Under the pieces are notes generated by a model. The model had not been told where the DNA came from and ran no database searches. It was given only the letters and a program-made list of their open reading frames with translations. From Batrachochytrium dendrobatidis JAM81 (taxonomy: Eukaryota > Chytridiomycota > Chytridiomycetes > Rhizophydiales), in the NCBI RefSeq assembly GCF_000203795.2, contig NW_006281109.1, forward strand, positions 258,001 to 322,000: a stretch of DNA of 64,000 nt, given 5' to 3'. Every line of letters starts with the position of its first letter. The first letter of the stretch is position 1. The position numbers were made by a program, and so were the translations under genes. Below, in pieces: positions 35,425-47,900 of this stretch.

Positions 35425-35785
35425 CATTCCAAGTGCATTTTTATTAAAATATACCATAGCAATAGACCTACCATCAAGTTTCAATCATCCAATAAAAAAA
35501 CTTGCCCAGAAGGGCAATCCACTCAAGTTTTGCGTGTCATCCTTGCACAGGGAGCCATGCTAATCTTCTCTGTTTGTATCCAATTATTTTGATGAGGTCC
35601 CGAAGAATCCTCAAATGGGTTGTGCAAAATTCTGATATATAAAGCGTACACGCATGACTGTGCAAGCAGTTGTGGGAATATCACGTGATACTGGGTTGAC
35701 TGGAATTGAAGACCAACCTATTCACATGCATAGACCATTGAATAAGAGTGTATAATAAACATCCAAAGTGAACAAGATTGTTTAA
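35425..35785 (-). repeat. 0.36-kb duplicated block carrying U6, copy 2 (inverted)
   Basis: Reverse complement of 25529-25887, with only a few differences in the flanks and none seen in the U6 region. The two blocks point away from each other's genes and enclose 9.5 kb with three protein genes. Confidence 0.9.
35497..35613 (-). ncRNA. U6: U6 spliceosomal snRNA, copy 2
   Basis: On the minus strand the whole transcribed region is identical, as far as I can read, to copy 1: same ACAGAG core, same GCAAGGATGACACGCA, same 3' hairpin and T7 terminator (a-run at 35494-35500). The TATA region (plus strand tatataaag at about 35635-35643) and the tatcacgtgata palindrome are also kept. Both copies should therefore be expressible. 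Confidence 0.95.
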
Positions 35786-35966
35786 GCCATTGGAGTTGGC
35801 TAGTATTTCTGCAAATGATTTTCATGCATTTCAAGATTCGTTTCAAACTTGAAAGCATTTAGAATACAAAACTTGAGTGCAGATGCAAGTGTTTTATTTT
35901 ATGTAACTAAATTAAGCTTTTGTTTTAAACGACAATAACCAATTCTAAAGCAATCAAGACGCGAGT

Positions 35967-36828
35967 TTAAACTGGGACAACCACGACAGGAAATGAGCAG
36001 TGTCGAAGCACGTATGTAGCAGTAGATCCCATAAGCAATGACTTGATGGTACTAGTTCCTCTGCGACCCATGACCACGCAGCGAGGATGGATACTGGCGG
36101 CAGTTGAACAGATGGCATCTTTTGGAGAGTTGGAGAGAACAACATGAACTCTCAGCCGACAGTTTCGAGATTTATCAAAGGACTCTGCTCGAAGCACAAA
36201 CCGATCCAAGATCACCGAAGTCTTGAACATCAATGTACAAGGAGATTAGCAGGATAGTATAAAGGGATTCAAATAGTAATATCATACCAGTTGGTCCAAT
36301 GCAAGTTTCAAGTCAGCAGAAGAAGGTTCCATCTTGCTCCTATATTCTGATTCGATAGAATGAGCCATGCGACGACCAATTGAACTGCGAGGTTCACTTT
36401 GATCCGCATCCATCCACATGGAGGCTAGTTGCATGTTAGTTTGAATACCAAGACAGATATCTGGACATGGACTTACATCTGGATTTCCAAAAGAGATAAA
36501 GTTCTTTAGAAGAGACCACATTGAGTAATACGATAGCATTACAAGAACTGTTTGTTTCAGGGATTGATGAAGTGAGGTTGTGACAAGTCCAGTCAAAGGC
36601 AGTTTCTGCAGAAGTCGAACCATCCAGACAGACTAGAATACAGTCAGTGCAAGAACCATCTACATGATGAGAAACAGAGTTATCCAGAACATGGTCTTGC
36701 ATGATTCTTGTGCAGTTTGGCTCTTCAGACGAAGCGGGCTCAAACAGTTGTTGATTCTCTTCAAAGGCAGACGAACTCATGTTCTGAACGAGACTTGCAG
36801 GACGCAGTGGAATTGGACTGTTTGTCAT
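35967..36828 (-). CDS. Universal stress protein (UspA domain)
   Basis: Three minus-strand exons (36477-36828, 36288-36424, 35967-36221) give 247 residues. The Usp fold is marked by the first strand ILVCLDGSTSAETAFDW and the C-terminal nucleotide-binding motif GRRGTSTIKSLLMGSTATY, which fits the ATP-binding G-2x-G-9x-G(S/T) pattern, followed by HCSFPVVVVPV. ATP-binding Usp proteins act as cytosolic stress sensors, but the specific role here is unknown. There is a non-conserved N-terminal extension of about 60 residues. It is divergent from the Tps3/Tsl1-like gene, with start codons only about 50 bp apart. Confidence 0.88.
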
Positions 36829-36880
36829 GTTGAGATTTTCGAGTTTTTATCTGGTCAACTTTATTTATTCGATTGCTATC

Positions 36881-39800
36881 ATGAACCAACTGGATTCGGT
36901 CAATACAGATCAGAATACACTATGGGATTCCCGTAGATTGCTAGTCGTCTCGTTATTCTTGCCATACACTCCTTCATGCATTGATCTTCCAACTGTTCCC
37001 ATTCAACCTACTGTTCTTCCATTACAGAGTTTAACCCGTCGTTTAAGTCTGGTTTCTACCATGGCAAACATGAAGGCTTTACAGAATCCTACTAATCTAT
37101 TTCCATCCTCTGTCTTCAATGACCATTCCAACATTCATTCCAAAGCGGAACGTCAGAAAGACCGGATAGCTTGTTCTGATCTTGACGAATGCATGATCCA
37201 TTCTTCGGGTGCTGGCAATATTGGACTCCAAAATGCTGTCAATGCATTCAAGGACAATACTATCAACCGTATGTGGATTGGAACTGTCGGTATCAATACA
37301 GACGATATTCCACAATCCCAGCTCGATAGTTTAAGAAATAGGCTCATCTCCAAGTATTCTTCGACTCCTGTTTTTGTTCGTCAGGATGAACTGGATGGTC
37401 ACTACAATCAATTTTGCAAACAGGTAACAGTCGACATCAACTGGACTTGTATCAGATATCCAGGGTGTTCTCATGCATTGGATTTGCTTTTCGTTGATGT
37501 GGAAATAATGACTGGAATCCATCCAGTTATTATCACATGTGCTGGAGAATCCCATCAATCTCTTGACAATACATTTTGACTGATTCTGTTTTGTTTAGGT
37601 TCTTTGGAAGCCATTTCACTACCAATTGCCTGACTATCCAAAACCCAGGGGTTACGAAGAAGCCGCATGGCAACATTACACAGCTGTCAACCAAAAATTT
37701 GCTGATGAAATCGTCAAAGTTTATCGTGACAACGATATTGGTAAGCTTAAATCTTCATCTTGTGTGGTTTTCTGTCACTATCAATATTCTTGTTCAGTAA
37801 CTCAACATCAATGTGATATCAATTTTAATGTTTTTTTGTAAACTGTCCAGTTTGGATTAATGACTATCACTTGATGCTTGTACCTCAAATGGTTCGGCGT
37901 ATGATACCCACTGCCACTATTGGTTTCTTTTTGCATATTCCTTTTCCAAGTTCTGAAATATTTCGATGCTTGCACGTTCGAAAGCAAATTCTACAAGGGC
38001 TATTGGGTGCAGATCTAATTGGATTCCAAGTTTGTATTTTATTGCTGTAAATCTATCAATCGTTTCCTGTCTTCATGGCTAAACTCATTGTCACATTCCT
38101 TGTATAGACTTATGCGTTCATGAGGCATTTTTTAATGACTTGTACTAGGCTGCTCGCATTAGAAACAACACCAAAGGGAATCCAATTGGAAAACTCGGTC
38201 GTTGGTCTTGGGATCTATCCTATTGGTTTGTTTTAATTGGATTCATATTACAGTGTTTGTCTATATGTTTGGTGAGTTCCTATCACTAATCTATACATTA
38301 ATGCTTAGGAATTGACTTGTCATCACTTAATGCAAAAAGGTAATCACGCTTGTTAAATACTTTTCAGCAATCTAATCCTTATGCTTACATATTCTGGATT
38401 TGGATTCATACAGAGCTCATCCTGAAGTAGCAGAAATCATTGCTTCGCTCAAGGAAAAATACCATGGAATGCATGTTGTGATTGGACGAGACAAGAACGA
38501 CTACGTTAAAGGTGTACGTCAAAAGGTTCTTGCATTTGAACGATTTCTGGTGCAGCATCCCGAGTGGCATAATCGGGTTGTTTTAATTCAAGTCGTCCTG
38601 TCCACTACAGAAGCAAATGAACTTGAAACTCACGTATTGGATGTTGTATCTCGCATCAATTCGCGTTTTGGAGCAATTGGATATGTACCTGTAGTGTATC
38701 TGCAGCAAAATATCAGCTTCAATCATTATCTTGCTCTTTTATCTGTAAGTCATTGCTATTCCTATTGGCTCAACGATCAAACTCTACATTGAATGGCTAT
38801 GCTTTTGTAATTTGAAACTAATACCACTAGTTTAGATTGCGGATGCTTGTCTTATCACATCCCTTCGAGATGGTATGAATCTCACATCTCATGAATATGT
38901 GGTCTGTCAAGAGACCAAATTCAGTCCTCTTATTATTAGCGAGTTTGCTGGAACGTACGGGAGCTTTGGAGCTGCAATTAGGGTAATCATACATGTCTGA
39001 GTATTTATAATTATCTACGCTAAAATGTTTTTGTTATTCGTGCTGTAATGGGGGTTTATTGCATTTTAACCAAATCCAGATTAATCCATGGGACGGTCAA
39101 GAGGTAGCCAATGCAATCAATGAAGCTCTCACCATGTCAGCAGATGAAAAAAAATATCGATGGTCTATGCTATATCAATATGTTTCCACCAATACAGGTA
39201 TGTGCTCTACTATATTCTAATAATGACTACGTCGACTTTTTTGTAATGTTTGACTAATTCACAGTATAAATGGTGTTTAGCACAATCGTATGTGGAATCA
39301 TTTGTGTCAGATACTGCTCGCGTTCATATTGAAAACATGTCCATCATGTCAACTAGCATTCCACGACTGTCATTCAAATCACTCTATGCAGACTACATCT
39401 CCTGTCATTCTCGCTTATTTGTAAGTTGGAATTGGAATGACATGTTTTTCAAAAGTGTTGGGCGATATAATAATGGTATCATAACCTATTCTATATGTTT
39501 GATCGTTGTCGCACTTTTATATGTAGCTTCTGGATGATGAAGGAACGCTTTTTTCAAATTCACTAGGTTCAACCATTCCGGCCTATTATGCCGAGGTTAA
39601 TCGTGCCAAGACGCTTCTGCGGAATCTATGCGAAAATGAACACAACATTGTGTATCTGATGAGTGGTCGTAGGCGAAGTGATTTGGAAGCCTTTTTTGAA
39701 ATACCATCCCTTGGTATTTGGTAAGCCTCGTTGCTATGTGTAGTTACTAAAATGCACAGCGATCTAAGTCATTTTGTTTATTCCAACAAATTTTTGTTTG

Positions 39801-41135
39801 AAATAGTGCCGAAAATGGATCGTTTATCAAATACTCGGATCGATCCAAATGGGAAATTGTACTTCAAGATCAAGACTTTTCGTGGCGTAAAAAAGTGCTT
39901 GAAGTGTTCGAGTACTACACAGAGTAAGTCGCCCAAATACTTTTTTTAAATTTTAAACACCGAGTGCGTAATTAACCACTTGAAATGCATAATATAGTCG
40001 AACACCCGGCTCATTTATCGAGCAAAAGGAGATTGGTATACTGTGGCATTATGGGCTTGCCGATAAAGGCTTTGCTTCTTGGCAAGCTGCAGAGTGTCAG
40101 AATCATTTGCAAAATACTGTCACAGCAACGTACCCCGTGCATATTTTAGCAAAGCAAAAATGTGTCGAGGTTATGCCTCGAAATGTTAGTAAAGCTACAA
40201 TGGTACAGCGCATTTTGGAGCATCATCAAGCTCGATCACAGCGACGCCAGCACTCTTTTTCACTACATCCTCAGCAACCTTCTTCGCCACTGCATGCTCC
40301 TACCAATATGCAGTCTCGATCTCTTCCGTCTGGCCTCAACTCTCAACTATCGTTGTCTGATCATATTGCTGACACTTCTTATTTATTTTCAGGAAATCTT
40401 GAGCCTTTTGAGCCAAGTCCTTCTTTGCTTGGTAGAAGCAATTTTGATTATCCAGCTGACACAGAGTATAATCATAGCAATCGAGCAACCATTAGCACAA
40501 CAAATTCATCCTTTCATGGCACTGATACTATTTCCATTGCAAGCATAGATTCGCATTCCAGCCACTCTGCGTCTTTTCATTCGTCGCAGCTGCAACCCAT
40601 GCAGTCATTTGGAAGTGCAACGCCATCGCGCTTTGAACGAATCGACTTTATACTTTGTATTGGAAATGATCGATCTGATGAATGCATGTTTGAATATTTG
40701 GGTCGATTGGCGGTTCGCGAAAATCGTAGTCGTCGGCTAGAGGGTGCAGGAAGCAACTCTCCCCTGGTAGAAGCATACGATCAGCGACACTCGCGACGTA
40801 ACACCAGTCAAGTGCCCATGAGTTTGAATACGAGCGGGGATTTATTTGTTCAAGGTGACGACAATAGCTTTTCACCCTCTACTGAGCCTATCTTACTACC
40901 TGGATCCGAGGTAGCTGACCAACTATGCAACAGTCCTTATCAGACGGATATATTTCAGTCATCCAGTGTGCCGACCGAATCCACAATGAATTCTCATATG
41001 AAACGTTATCGACACATTATTACGTGCACTGTTGGTGCAAAATGCAGCTCTGCTAAATCATATCTATCCAAAGTTTCTTCGGTGCTCGATGGATTGGAAT
41101 ACCTTCATTCACAAGCGCAACAATCCATTTTCTAG
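36881..41135 (+). CDS. TSL1: Trehalose-6-phosphate synthase/phosphatase-like regulatory subunit (Tps3/Tsl1 type)
   Basis: Twelve exons (36881-37423, 37599-37740, 37851-38029, 38108-38225, 38309-38339, 38414-38744, 38836-38982, 39080-39197, 39281-39420, 39527-39720, 39807-39923, 39998-41135) give 1065 residues. A GT20 domain (VWINDYHLMLVPQ, FFLHIPFPSSEIFR, SLRDGMNLTSHEYV, ISEFAGTYGSFGAAIRINPWD) is followed by a HAD phosphatase-like domain (LLDDEGTL, LMSGRRRSDL, GNDRSDECMF). Active-site changes suggest a non-catalytic subunit: WxHDYH reads WINDYH, the DRLDY segment reads DKNDY, and the DxDGT motif reads DDEGT. A Ser-rich insertion of about 130 residues splits the HAD part. Tps3/Tsl1 proteins regulate the trehalose synthase complex. 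The start is the second in-frame ATG; 36827 is an alternative. Confidence 0.9.
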
Positions 41136-41266
41136 CCTTTCTTTTTGTTTTAGTAAATGCTTGATAGCTTCAAATATATCATTACCAAGTGGATGGGTTT
41201 AAATTGGTGAATGAGTATTAATCATTTTTTATTCGTGCTACTATTACTATGATGTGGTTTGGATTA

Positions 41267-43118
41267 CTATACAGCCTGTCGTTTTCTATCTGCTTCAGCA
41301 ACCTGTGTGATATCTGATAGTTTTGGTGTTCAAAAAATAGTTTAGGATGTCAGTAAAAAAGGAATTGGATGGTAATATATGGGTGATTACCTTGCATATC
41401 AAGCACTCTATACTGCAATGCGTGTAGTTTTTCTGTCAGTGTTTTTTGCTCTGTAGATGCGCTCATGGACATGATTGCAGCGACTCCAGTAGTCACCGGC
41501 ACCGTATTCGGTCCCTGCACATTAACATCGTTGCCTTCCCCGCCGACCGTGTCGCTCTGAACCACGTTGACCACTCGAGATCGTACAGCAATTCGATCAT
41601 ACAAATCATCAATAGCAAGCTTGGTTTCACTAATAATTCGCATTCTCTCTTTGCTCGAGTTGTCCCGCTCTTCAATACGCTGTTCAAGATATGCACTATT
41701 CTGCTTGATTTTATCAAGGTACTTTTGCTGTGTACCTAATTTTGAGTTGTAGACAAGGATCAAGTCATTCTTGTCCTTGTCAAATTCAGTGTTATTTCTC
41801 GGTATTCTGCCAAATTTTCAAGAAATTTGGATCCAGTATGGCTTACTTTAATTAAACCAGCAAGCTTTGCTTGAAGTTTTTCAACCTCATCCTGATTGCA
41901 TTGAACGACACTTTTCAGGTCATCGTTGGTTTCTACAAGCGTTTTATGTCGCATGATGATATCGTTGATATGGGGCTCGTTCACATCAAGATAATCAGGT
42001 GGTAAAGAGTCCACTATGGATTGGAGGTATCTTTCATATGTTTTGTGACGATCTATGTTGAATGCAATGATAACAGTTAAGCGGTGATTTAAACGTGTAT
42101 ACAAAAACTGAACTACTCAACTAATCAACTTTAGTATTTGAGCTCCTTTGGATTGCTCGTCTTGCAATTGGCGCTGAAGCAATCCCAACTCAACTTCCTA
42201 TACTTGTTCAAAAAATAAACTTAATTTGCATTTTAAATCTACATGTCATCAAGCTTGGTGAATTGGAAAACTAGCAAGTCATTCGAGTATCTAAATCTTG
42301 CCTTGGATTCACGCAGCTTTTTTTCATTGATGGATTTCACATTTGCTCGTTGTCGTTTTGCATCGTTTTCTTTGAGAAACTTTTCAAATTTCGTCACTCG
42401 ATCTCTGATTTGTTTTTGCTATTCTTACACGAGTCAGACAGAATCGAATCGCTGGGAATACAGTCGAGTTGAGTAAAGCATATTCGTTACCTTGGCTTTC
42501 AATTCCTCTTGCTTTTCTCGACACTCTTCCATGCGTTTGGAAAATTCAACTCGTTTTTTTTCAAGGAGGGTTTGAATGGCATGCATCTCCCGCTTTTTCT
42601 GGAGAAGCAGAGTGGATTGCAATGTCTGACGGTTTTCAAGCATAGTAGACGCCTAAACTCGATTATAAACAACATCATTGGTGTTTATATGATTAGTAGT
42701 TAACCTGACCATTGGATTGATTTTAAAACTTGGATCTTCTTTTTCACACCGAATTCAATTCACCTCATTCTTGTGTCCAGTCATGACTCCTTGGATGCTG
42801 TTGATACCAAAAATAGTTTATCTACAGTGAGTTGGTCTATATCTATTCATGTGCATTCATATTGAGTTTATTTAGCTATCTATACATTTTTCCTCCCCGC
42901 TGGGTTACAAAAGTTTCATTTTCACGGTGGACCACATGGGTCGCTCCTTCGACCACCACTTCGAGGCCGTGACTTGGATGTCTGTGCGGTTCGAGCAAGC
43001 TAGTGACAGATTTTACTGCATGCTGTGAGGTATTTCGTGTACTGTTGCGTGATGGGCTATGTGGAAAAGAAGATACTCCTTTATCATTAGGAATTTTAGA
43101 TGTATTGGGAGAGGCCAT
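41267..43118 (-). CDS. CFAP73: CFAP73/CCDC42-like axonemal coiled-coil protein
   Basis: Eight minus-strand exons (42886-43118, 42764-42797, 42491-42652, 42302-42418, 42130-42197, 41847-42030, 41391-41769, 41267-41313) give 407 residues in frame. From residue about 90 it is continuous coiled coil with the DUF4200 signature of the CCDC42/CFAP73/MIA2 group: LLLQKKREMHAIQTLLEKKR, then VTKFEKFLKENDAKRQRA and YLQSIVDSLPPDYLD. Members of this group help assemble or regulate inner-arm dyneins of motile flagella. The 80-residue N-terminus is polar and not conserved. The intron after 42302 appears to use a GC donor (ag followed by gcaaga). CCDC42 and CFAP73 cannot be told apart by eye. Confidence 0.8.
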
Positions 43119-43397
43119 TTGCTCGAGTAGTTTGGAGAATAAAAGTTAATTCAACTTTCGCGTTGCATTTATTCAAATCTTGTGTATCAACTTGTTGGCA
43201 CGCAGTGTATAGTATCAAGTATAAGATTTGAATGGGGTTTCATGTTGTATGTATACTCGAGTCAAAATTCAGATGTTCAGTATCTAACAATGCAGTTGTA
43301 AACAAATACAGGTTCGGCAATCCAACTTCATTTCAATGGTTGACCAAAATACACTACTCGAGCTCCTGAAAACTAACTACAAAATAACCAAAGAAAA

Positions 43398-44815
43398 TCA
43401 TACACTTGATCGAGAGAATTTATCATCAGGCGACCGGAAACTATCAATTTCAAGTTGCTTTTGGATCTTTATATATCTGTAAAGATACATGTTATATACT
43501 TTACAACGCTGTGGTGAATCTACACAACACATATATAGAATGATTAGTTGAATGATTCACCATTTAAATGATTAAATAAACCAGTCCATCTTCTTACTTA
43601 TAAGATCTTGCAATCGAGGTGCAATAGCAACTTGTTCATCTGACAAGAATCGACCTAAAAACAGTAGTCATATGAATTCATGTTTTTAAAACAACAGGCA
43701 AAAGTTGGCAAGTACCTTTTTCAGATGATATCTGATCACGCAAATACTCTTGCATTAGAACACCAAAAGTGATTAGTCCTTGTGGGCTAAATGCACCAAC
43801 CATGGATTGATGTTTTGGTCTAGAACAAAATTCGGATGTTGCAAAAATGATTGCATCCAAAAATTCCTAGTAAAACAAACCATTAGACAATGAAACGACT
43901 CAAAATATCCAATAATAAAAGCATCAGACATACATTTGATGGAAGTTGAAAGCGAGTGGTAGCTGTTTATAAAATTTCAATTATCGGTCAGATATGAATC
44001 AATTATCATTCCAATAAGCATATCTTGATTTTAAACTTACCCAATTCAGCTTCTGGAGTCATACATCCAGATTTTAGCGATTGTCTTATACTTTCAATAT
44101 CAAACGTTTCTGTTGGCTTTACAAACGTGTCTTGAAAATACCGGCTAGCGTTTTGATCTACAGTGACATCCAGTACTTTATAATGGTCTCGACACCATTT
44201 TGCTTGCATTTCATGCTTATAATACTCGTCCCAAGAAGCATTGTTTGGTAGACTTAATGTATAGTCGAGTTCCTTTCTTTTTGGAGCAATACTACTGCCA
44301 AACATGATTGAAGACACCTCACATATCTGCGGTTCCAAAGGTTGCTTCTGTATCTGAATAGCCCGAGTAACTTCATTATCTTCCTCATCTGGCGTGTACA
44401 TAAGGTTGGATACAGATGGAACACTTGGACCTCCATCTGAAGGCTCGATTATCCACGGCTGTATAAACTTGATGAAAGGAACCCGTTGTGCAGATTCAAG
44501 CAGTACTTTTCTTTTAAAATAATGAATAGAGTGAGACAATTTGCTGTTGAACAAAGCCACATTCTTCATACGGAACCGCTCTAGTTTTCTGACTCGATGA
44601 GCCGAGCCAGTAACAAGGGACTCATTGAGTATACGTTGAGAGTACAAAATTCCCAATGCCCTATTTGTAGTTCGCTTCTCATTAAAAAAAGGAATGACAG
44701 AACATCCTTCAGAATGATGTATTGCATGGTCAGTCTTTGAGGTAGCTTCCACTGCCCATTGTGGTCGTTTGTACGCATCTTTGAATTGAATGCGTTTTTT
44801 TGAAAAGTCCAACAT
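43398..44815 (-). CDS. Unrecognised protein, possibly nuclear
   Basis: Five minus-strand exons (44041-44815, 43934-43962, 43716-43866, 43598-43654, 43398-43519) close in frame to give 377 residues. I do not recognise the family. The first 258 residues contain basic stretches (KKRIQFKDAYKRPQW, RVRKLERFRMKN) and an aromatic Pro-rich patch (FIKFIQPWII). The C-terminal part has a helical segment LPSNEFLDAIIFATSEF ... GLITFGVLMQEYLRDQI that vaguely recalls small subunits of fungal RNA polymerase I activation factors; this is a weak impression only. The start is the first ATG in the exon; an upstream exon cannot be excluded. Confidence 0.65.
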
Positions 44816-44966
44816 CAGCAATGGTAAATCTTGGTAAAGTGCAAAAATCAATTTTGAAGTTAATTATAATTCATGTTGAACGAATTGCAGTCCAACGATT
44901 CACACAAGTTCGATGATTGACAACAGTCATTGAAATAAATTCATGTGTAACGAGTTTTTCAATTGT

Positions 44967-47900
44967 TCAGTGGGAATCAAGCATTCCATTCGTGTTTATT
45001 TTATTATCGTGCGTTATCAGGACATCACTGGCAGGAAATCTAAGCAAAAAACACAATACAACCATATCAACCATTCCTGGATCGTCAATCATGGACAAAT
45101 GCGCCTTTCTACCCAGCATATCAGAACTAAATAGAGTGCCAATATTCTCTGCATCTTCAAGGTGATTGAAATGTACTTCGTATCTATGCACGTTAGCAAC
45201 TTGTGCTAATGACGAGTGAAACAGCTGCGATATTTCATCAAGAATAGTCTTGATGTGCTCATTATATGAATTGGCGGCATGGGTCGACTTTGTTGAATAG
45301 GTTGAGTTGCTTGACGAGTTTAACCCAGACTGGAGTACGGATGGCTTTTCACTTGTAGATAGCCTCAATCCCAACGTGCCTTCATACGGAACATATTTAT
45401 CCTGGCGTGATCCATACAAAAAGATGTGCTTAAAGTTTTGAATCGATGAATCCGAAGCCAGTTGATACAATAGTGTTTGTCTTGGATCCGAGTGTTCACG
45501 CAAATTAAGCTGGTCAATGCATTTCGATCTTGATATAGCCTGATACACTCCCATCGCTGTATTCAAAGCGTCGCGTATATTGAGTATAAAAATACAGATA
45601 CACGTTCAGCATTCACATTTCAAATCACACCACTATTCAAAACGCTTTTCGATTACAAACAAGTACCGTTTACCTGAAGTAATAAACATGTTTTGATGCA
45701 ACGCGAGTGAAAAATGTGGAGATCCTAGTGTAACAAAGGTGTTGAATAACCCAAAATACTTTTTTAATGCTGGTTTTCGAAACGCACATCGAGCAATGAT
45801 CCCACCAAGACTATGACACACAAACGAAATACTCTGTAGCGTTTGTTCTTGGATGCTTTCAATAAATGCAACAATTTCTACCACCAAAAGATCAGCCATA
45901 GAGTCTATATCTTCAAACGTATCGTCTTCGTAGGAACTTGAATTAAGAAATTTGCAGGATGATAGTGGAATACCCAGCTGAAACAACATGCTTTTAAAAT
46001 GATTACGATACTGATGGAAATCAAATGAAGATCCTGCAATACATGATATTTGGATTAATTAGCAATGATCAGAAACCTAATACAAAACCTTGAAGCATAG
46101 TATACCTAATAATCCATGTACAAATACAATAAGATAACATTTACTTGTATCTTTAGAAACTTTGTCTAATTGGCTCTGATTTCCACTCAGTGTATTCAAT
46201 AATGGATTTGAAAATGAATCAGAAGGTTGCGCATTACAATAAAACTGGTTTAAATAGTAACTCAGTTTGGTCAGATATTCCGAAGAAGAGTTTAAGGTGC
46301 CAAGCATGTCAACAAAATCTTGAATAGACAAATACTCCAGGTCACTAGTTAGAAGCTCATCAAAACCTGTTCCAGTATATAAGCTACTGAAAGCGCGCTG
46401 CAATCGAAGATGCGACAACGAATCACCACATAATGACACATTGGAGTGAATTTGAGAATTTAGTTTGCTAATGGATTGATTAGATGTACTGTCGAGTGAT
46501 TGTGGCGTTGCAGATATTTCTGGCATTGAATGTGAATTTTTTTTTTGAAGATCAGTCAGTAATGGATGCCTATCTGTAGGATAATCTTCCAAAAAAATTG
46601 ATTTTTTTCTATCCATATTTAACTCGTTTAAATTACATGATCAAACAAAGAAAACATAATTCAAAAATCATTGCCATTTTAATATATACCTTGAATTTGC
46701 TAAAAACTCCAAAGATGATTCTAGCTGATCATTATTAATCTTCTCGTGCATTCTTTCAAGCCGACCAAGTGTATATATTGTCCTTAGTCCCAATAGTCCT
46801 TTGAATAAACACACTACACTTAAATCTATATAACTTTTCCATGCTTCTTGAATCTATGAGTTTATGCAGAATACAAGTAAGCGTGCCATAAATAGTAATA
46901 CAAGTACGAGAATGTGTACATACTAGAGGTTTAAGGTTGTTTATCAGGTTAAAAAGGTGGCATGATATTTCAGCTTCGGTTTGATTTTTTCGCTACATGA
47001 TCATGTATACACATCCATAATAGTGATTAAACAGCGCATTTGATACACGTATCACAATAAAACGGTGTGAAATCCAGTCATACCTCAATAGTGATCCATT
47101 TTCGAACAAGTGTTCCAATTCCAGACATCAAAGTGATTTGTTTCAAACGGCTAAAAACAGGAAATACCTCATCCACTATTTGGTACGTGCTAGGCATACG
47201 ATCCTCATCCATACGAGGCAATGATGTACGAATTATATCATGTATTAGTTTCACTGGTGCAGCATATTCAATATTCTTTTGAATTCCCTGCATCAACTCG
47301 CTACTGTAAATATACAGATCAAACAGTGTCCAAATGCATCCCAAAGCAACAGTAAGGAATTGGGACAAGCAAGTACTTTTTGATGGGTTAGACAAGAAGC
47401 ATTGCGAAATTTGCTGTAAAGGTGTTGATGTGCTAGAAGCTTTGATATTGGTGTTGGATAAGGATCTTCGCGATGTAGTTACAAAATCAGATGTTTGAGC
47501 ATTGAGAGGCCACGATGAACCCAATGCTCCTGCAATGGAAGTTAATAATGTTCCAGTTAGTGAGGCTCTCGCAGCTGATTTTGAAGTCAAGCCAGTCAAT
47601 AGATCCTCTGTTTGTATATCAAATCCCATAGGTGATGTTGCAATAACAATATCACAATTGGAGAAAAAAGTTCCATCAAAAGTGACAATATGATGGTGCA
47701 ATGAATTTGCCCGTATAGACATTATGTCATTGAGACGAATGGTACGAGTTTGCTGCAGTTGAAGCATATCTGGATCATTCGATCTAACGTGTGCGACAGT
47801 TTAAAAATAGATTAAAATCAATCCAACTCTATTGAGGGTATGATAGTAGCTGAATGTTTTAAAATCAAGTTAATATCAAAAAGTAAATCAACTTACTCTC

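Noticed and set aside
35095..35592. 165-codon plus-strand ORF
   Set aside because: It runs across CaMK exon 1 and into the U6 gene on the other strand and starts in unsupported sequence; both overlapping features are better supported.
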